Assembly: GCA_947044365.1 (NCBI GenBank)
Contig: OX345636.1
Location: forward strand, 11,303,809 to 11,367,808
From: Petrosia ficiformis
Taxonomy: Eukaryota > Porifera > Demospongiae > Haplosclerida > Petrosiidae
Direction of reading: 5' to 3'
DNA length: 64,000 nt
Program-made: the position numbers and the translations under genes
The notes under the pieces: generated by a model
Told to the model about the DNA's origin: nothing
Seen by the model: only the letters and a program-made list of their open reading frames with translations
Database searches by the model: none
In this document: one piece after another, positions 61,901 through 64,000 of the stretch
Layout of the letters: each line of letters starts with the position of its first letter
Position numbering within the stretch: the stretch's first letter is position 1

Positions 61901-63486
61901 CAACATTTGGGAAAATTACAACATTAGTTGTTTGAATGAACTACTGGCAGTCTTCAAATTATACAATATTTTTGCTAAATTTTTTCAGTCAAAAAGTTAT
62001 TTATAATTCACGGCTACTGTTTTCAGACTTCTTGGGAACAACTGGACGCACCTAGACATAACTACTCCTGTATCATGTCTATCACTAGCAACGCACACAG
62101 TAAAGCAATCAAAATTGGTCTAGTGGTTGCTACAACATTGACCAATGGCTGCATTCTTTCTAGCTTCACCTATTTCAAGTCACCTGTGGTGCATGTGCAT
62201 GATTCAAGCCTGGTGCATGTTGACTGCTGAGAGTTATGGTGTTATTCACTACAAGATAGGCATGGAAAGGTTCCTTCTTGTACTCTCACAGGGAGCAAAG
62301 AGTAACATGTGAGACATATAAGGTTATATATTAATTACCGATTCAGTGCAAGAACTTGTTTATTTTGCGTATTTGAAATGGTATTTATAAGAAGGGATTT
62401 AATTAGGAATAAAATTTGTCCAATGAAAATCCTTGCCTTGCAAACATTCGGCAGTCAAATTGACCATTCCTTTTTTAGAAAACTTAAGCACCTCCTACTA
62501 TTGTTCTAGCATTGTCTTTCTGGACTTAAGCTATGTCTTGAGTGCTTTATGTTTAGTTGTTTCAGATTTTAGCACTGACAATTGATCATCCACATTCGTG
62601 AACTTACTGCCACAGACCTTGTAGCTATAATAATTGCTGTTGTTGATTCTATTTTTGCTCCAGCACCTCTAAAGCATAGCTATTCTCTCCATGCATTGTG
62701 ATTTTCTCAATTTTCACTCTAAATTTCTTCTTATGGTTTAGAAGCCATTTTTCTAGCTGTTTCCAGCAATTCTTTCTTCTCTTGTTCTGGCTTCTCATAC
62801 AGCTCATCAGCTGTTCTGTTGTTGCTGAAAAGAATATGTGTTTCTCATAAAATCTGACCTGTATGTGCGTGGCTTTTCTATTAGCATGTGATCTATTTGG
62901 CTAAAGTCTCTCTCACTGATTGTATTAGTTTTGGTCACTGAAATGGTTGTTTTCTAAGTTTATCATTTTGTTTGTGCCATTTCCACTCTCAAGATGGTCA
63001 CTATGTAAGTAAACTTTAAGTTGTGAAATATTCCTTGAAGTTGTTCTTGTCAAAAACTGTATCTGACATTTAGTCAGTGGCATAGCCAAGGGGGGTGCAC
63101 TGGGGCATATGATTGATTGATTTCATATGATAAATAACTTACACCAGTATTTCTGCCATCTACAAAAAATATTCACACAATTCAGAAAAAAAATGGATAC
63201 AAGAATAATTTAAAAAAATTCAGTAAAAATTAAGGATGTAGGGACGTCAAAACCCAAAAAACATGTGAACAAGGTTGGGTGGCTAACATACGTAGTACCC
63301 AAAATTAACCAACAATAAGTACAGTTGAACTTTGTTTTATAGCAGTGTAAGTACTTATGTAGGATTATATAGAAGAGGTTTGTTTAATTGTGGGTTTTTG
63401 GGTCCTATGTTAGCCTCCCAACCTCGTTTGCATGCTTTTTAGGTTTTGACGTCCCTACATCTTCTTTCATTTTTATTGAAAATGTT

Positions 63487-63536
<50 letters not shown>

Positions 63537-63876
63537 TATATGTATAATTATAGTTATATGTAATTATATATATTTTTAAATACTATAGTTATCATAGCAT
63601 AATTATACAAATATTCATTTAATGTAGCTGCTACTGTTGAAAATATTACAACAAACTATCAAATTGGATTTGGTACTTTTGTGGACAAACAAGTTGCTCC
63701 CTATGTAGATACACATCCTGAAGTGTAAGTATGAAGCAAGAAATAATTATGCAATCATATATTTTTATTTTATCATCCCAAAAAGATTGGAAAATCCATG
63801 CGGTTTCGAAGATTGTATCACACCATATAGTTTCAGACATGTTGTATCTCTTACTAATAATAGTCAGGAATTCGTT
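55925..63876 (+). CDS. Integrin beta subunit, 5' part (gene runs off the right edge)
   Basis: Exons: 55925-55973, 56024-56118, 56724-56816, 56878-56938, 61031-61162, 63628-63724, 63786-63876; phases join without a break for 206 codons, and a donor (gtgagt) follows at 63877. Exon 1 encodes a hydrophobic signal peptide (MKCLLISLMLVTL). Exons 2-3 are the PSI domain with the cysteine pattern CNEQTSCRECIQ and CSWC. Exon 4 plus 5 begin the hybrid/beta-I domain (YVNINLRPGEPVTFSL), with the metal-binding MIDAS DLSIS in LYLLMDLSIS. Exon 6 holds NYQIGFGTFVDKQVAPY and exon 7 the short specificity-loop cysteines ENPCGFEDC and FRHVVSLTNN. Integrin beta pairs with an alpha chain at the plasma membrane for matrix adhesion. 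The two ~4.1 and 2.5 kb introns are crowded with MITEs. Confidence 0.92.
57410..57554. mobile_element. Small palindromic MITE, ~145 bp
   Basis: aatgaatttgttattttaac followed by agaccagttgttac is mirrored by gtaacaactggtctgttaaa and ataacaaattcatt. The arms are about 35 bp and almost perfect, and the ends start with cactgtaaa. Confidence 0.8.
58441..58696. mobile_element. MITE, CACTGCAAAAA family, truncated copy
   Basis: Starting cattgcaaaaataaatcgtt, it matches the left 250 bp of 61223-61642. The right arm is missing, and the next element begins directly at 58697. Confidence 0.75.
58697..59323. mobile_element. MITE, CACTGTAAA family, ~627 bp
   Basis: The left arm cactgtaaaaaaaataatag and ttggttacagaagtttcaat is mirrored by attgaaattcgcataaccaa and ttaatttttacagtg. 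Overall length and ends match 47339-47965. It abuts the previous MITE, a nested or side-by-side insertion. Confidence 0.7.
59403..59553. repeat. Tandem duplication, unit ~75-80 bp
   Basis: caagggctatgtcctaacct and cacatgcactattttcataa recur as caagggctatatcctaacct and cacatgcactatttcataaa directly downstream. Confidence 0.8.
60560..60668. mobile_element. MITE, CACTGCAAAAA family, right arm only
   Basis: tatctgtggtataagatgta, then ccttgcaactgtactaacca and a final tttttttgcaatgagtg, match the right third of 61223-61642. Confidence 0.7.
61223..61642. mobile_element. MITE, CACTGCAAAAA family, complete copy
   Basis: It begins cactgcaaaaaataaatcg and ends ttttttttgcagtg. The subterminal ttggttagtacagttgcaag is mirrored by cttgcaactgtactaaccac. 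At 420 bp it has no coding capacity. It lies in the integrin intron that follows the MIDAS exon, about 60 bp after the donor. Confidence 0.85.
62405..62925 (-). pseudogene. Decayed relative of the 24.7-27.7 kb transposase
   Basis: Pieces on the minus strand, in shifting frames, follow the same order as the C-terminal half of the intact protein. DFSQIDHMLIEKP corresponds to DFALLDRFLKEKP. NNRTADELYEKPEQEKKELL with TARKMASKP corresponds to QNKTREWLGKKTNAERARLF with AARKLTPKF. Later VDDQLSVLKSETTKHKALK and LKSRKTMLEQ correspond to EEIDKELQRTKSITQKKKK and IKFRKLVLLQE. Several stops and frameshifts are present. The similarity is weak but collinear. Confidence 0.5.
63200..63490. mobile_element. Fold-back MITE, ~290 bp copy
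   Basis: The arms gatgtagggacgtcaaaacc and ggttttgacgtccctacatc are inverted repeats; the family match is 18851-19140. The centre (agtacttatgtaggattata) is shared as well. The right end is followed directly by a (TA)n run. Confidence 0.8.
63489..63532. repeat. (TA)n microsatellite
   Basis: About 21 TA dinucleotides lie at the right edge of the fold-back MITE. Confidence 0.9.
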
Positions 63877-64000
63877 GTGAGTAATAAATTATTTTAATTG
63901 TTTGTGTTTCTCTCTTTATCTGTAATAAACATTATTTCTCTCTCTATCTCTCTGTCTCTGTCTTCCTATATTCATCAATACCTAGAATAGAATTCAAAAT

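Noticed and set aside
1..64000. tRNA, rRNA, snRNA genes and riboswitches
   Set aside because: I scanned for tRNA A/B-box text and other conserved RNA cores and saw none convincing. A tRNAscan/Infernal run would settle it.

Overview
The window looks like the nuclear genome of an early-branching marine animal, most likely a demosponge. It is very AT-rich. Genes are cut by many short introns (often 45-100 bp), it is heavily seeded with miniature inverted-repeat elements, and it carries metazoan-only gene types: integrin beta, a START lipid-transfer protein, a death-fold/NACHT receptor of the kind expanded in sponges, and a large ankyrin-repeat gene. The taxon call is inference; no rRNA or mitochondrial marker is present.

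Layout. 1-6500: non-genic, a roughly 2.7 kb unit repeated in tandem (third copy truncated). 7128-12332: a degenerate LINE with endonuclease, reverse transcriptase and C-terminal zinc finger, bracketed and interrupted by a 90 bp hairpin satellite. 13765-14407: a broken pogo/CENP-B-like transposase fragment. 16913-31031 (+): a six-exon START-domain gene of 218 codons, about the size of PC-TP/STARD2. Its third intron of 7.4 kb holds an apparently intact 4027 bp DNA transposon on the opposite strand, with TIRs, a 7 bp target duplication and a two-exon, 1000-residue protein. 31976-33572 (+): two-exon O6-alkylguanine-DNA alkyltransferase (MGMT). 33946-45196 (-): a 36-exon ankyrin-repeat gene of 1214 codons in which nearly every exon is one ankyrin repeat and every intron is phase 0. 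A cassette of 12 exons has been duplicated as a block and a third partial copy follows. 45379-50904 (+): a six-exon NLR-type receptor (death fold, second helical domain, NACHT, weak LRRs), divergent from the ankyrin gene with only 182 bp between the two start codons. 52134-52510: a LINE remnant. 53539-53982: a 22 bp minisatellite. 55925 to the right edge (+): the 5' part of an integrin beta gene (signal peptide, PSI, start of the beta-I domain with its MIDAS).

The most interesting biology is at 34-51 kb, where an ankyrin array that grows by exon-block duplication shares a compact divergent promoter region with a NACHT receptor. Both are plausible components of innate sensing, but functional coupling is inference. 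The second highlight is the 24397-28423 transposon, whose boundaries can be read directly and whose probable relative lies decayed at 62.4-62.9 kb inside an integrin intron. All gene models here were built by reading splice sites and phases by eye; no transcript evidence was available.
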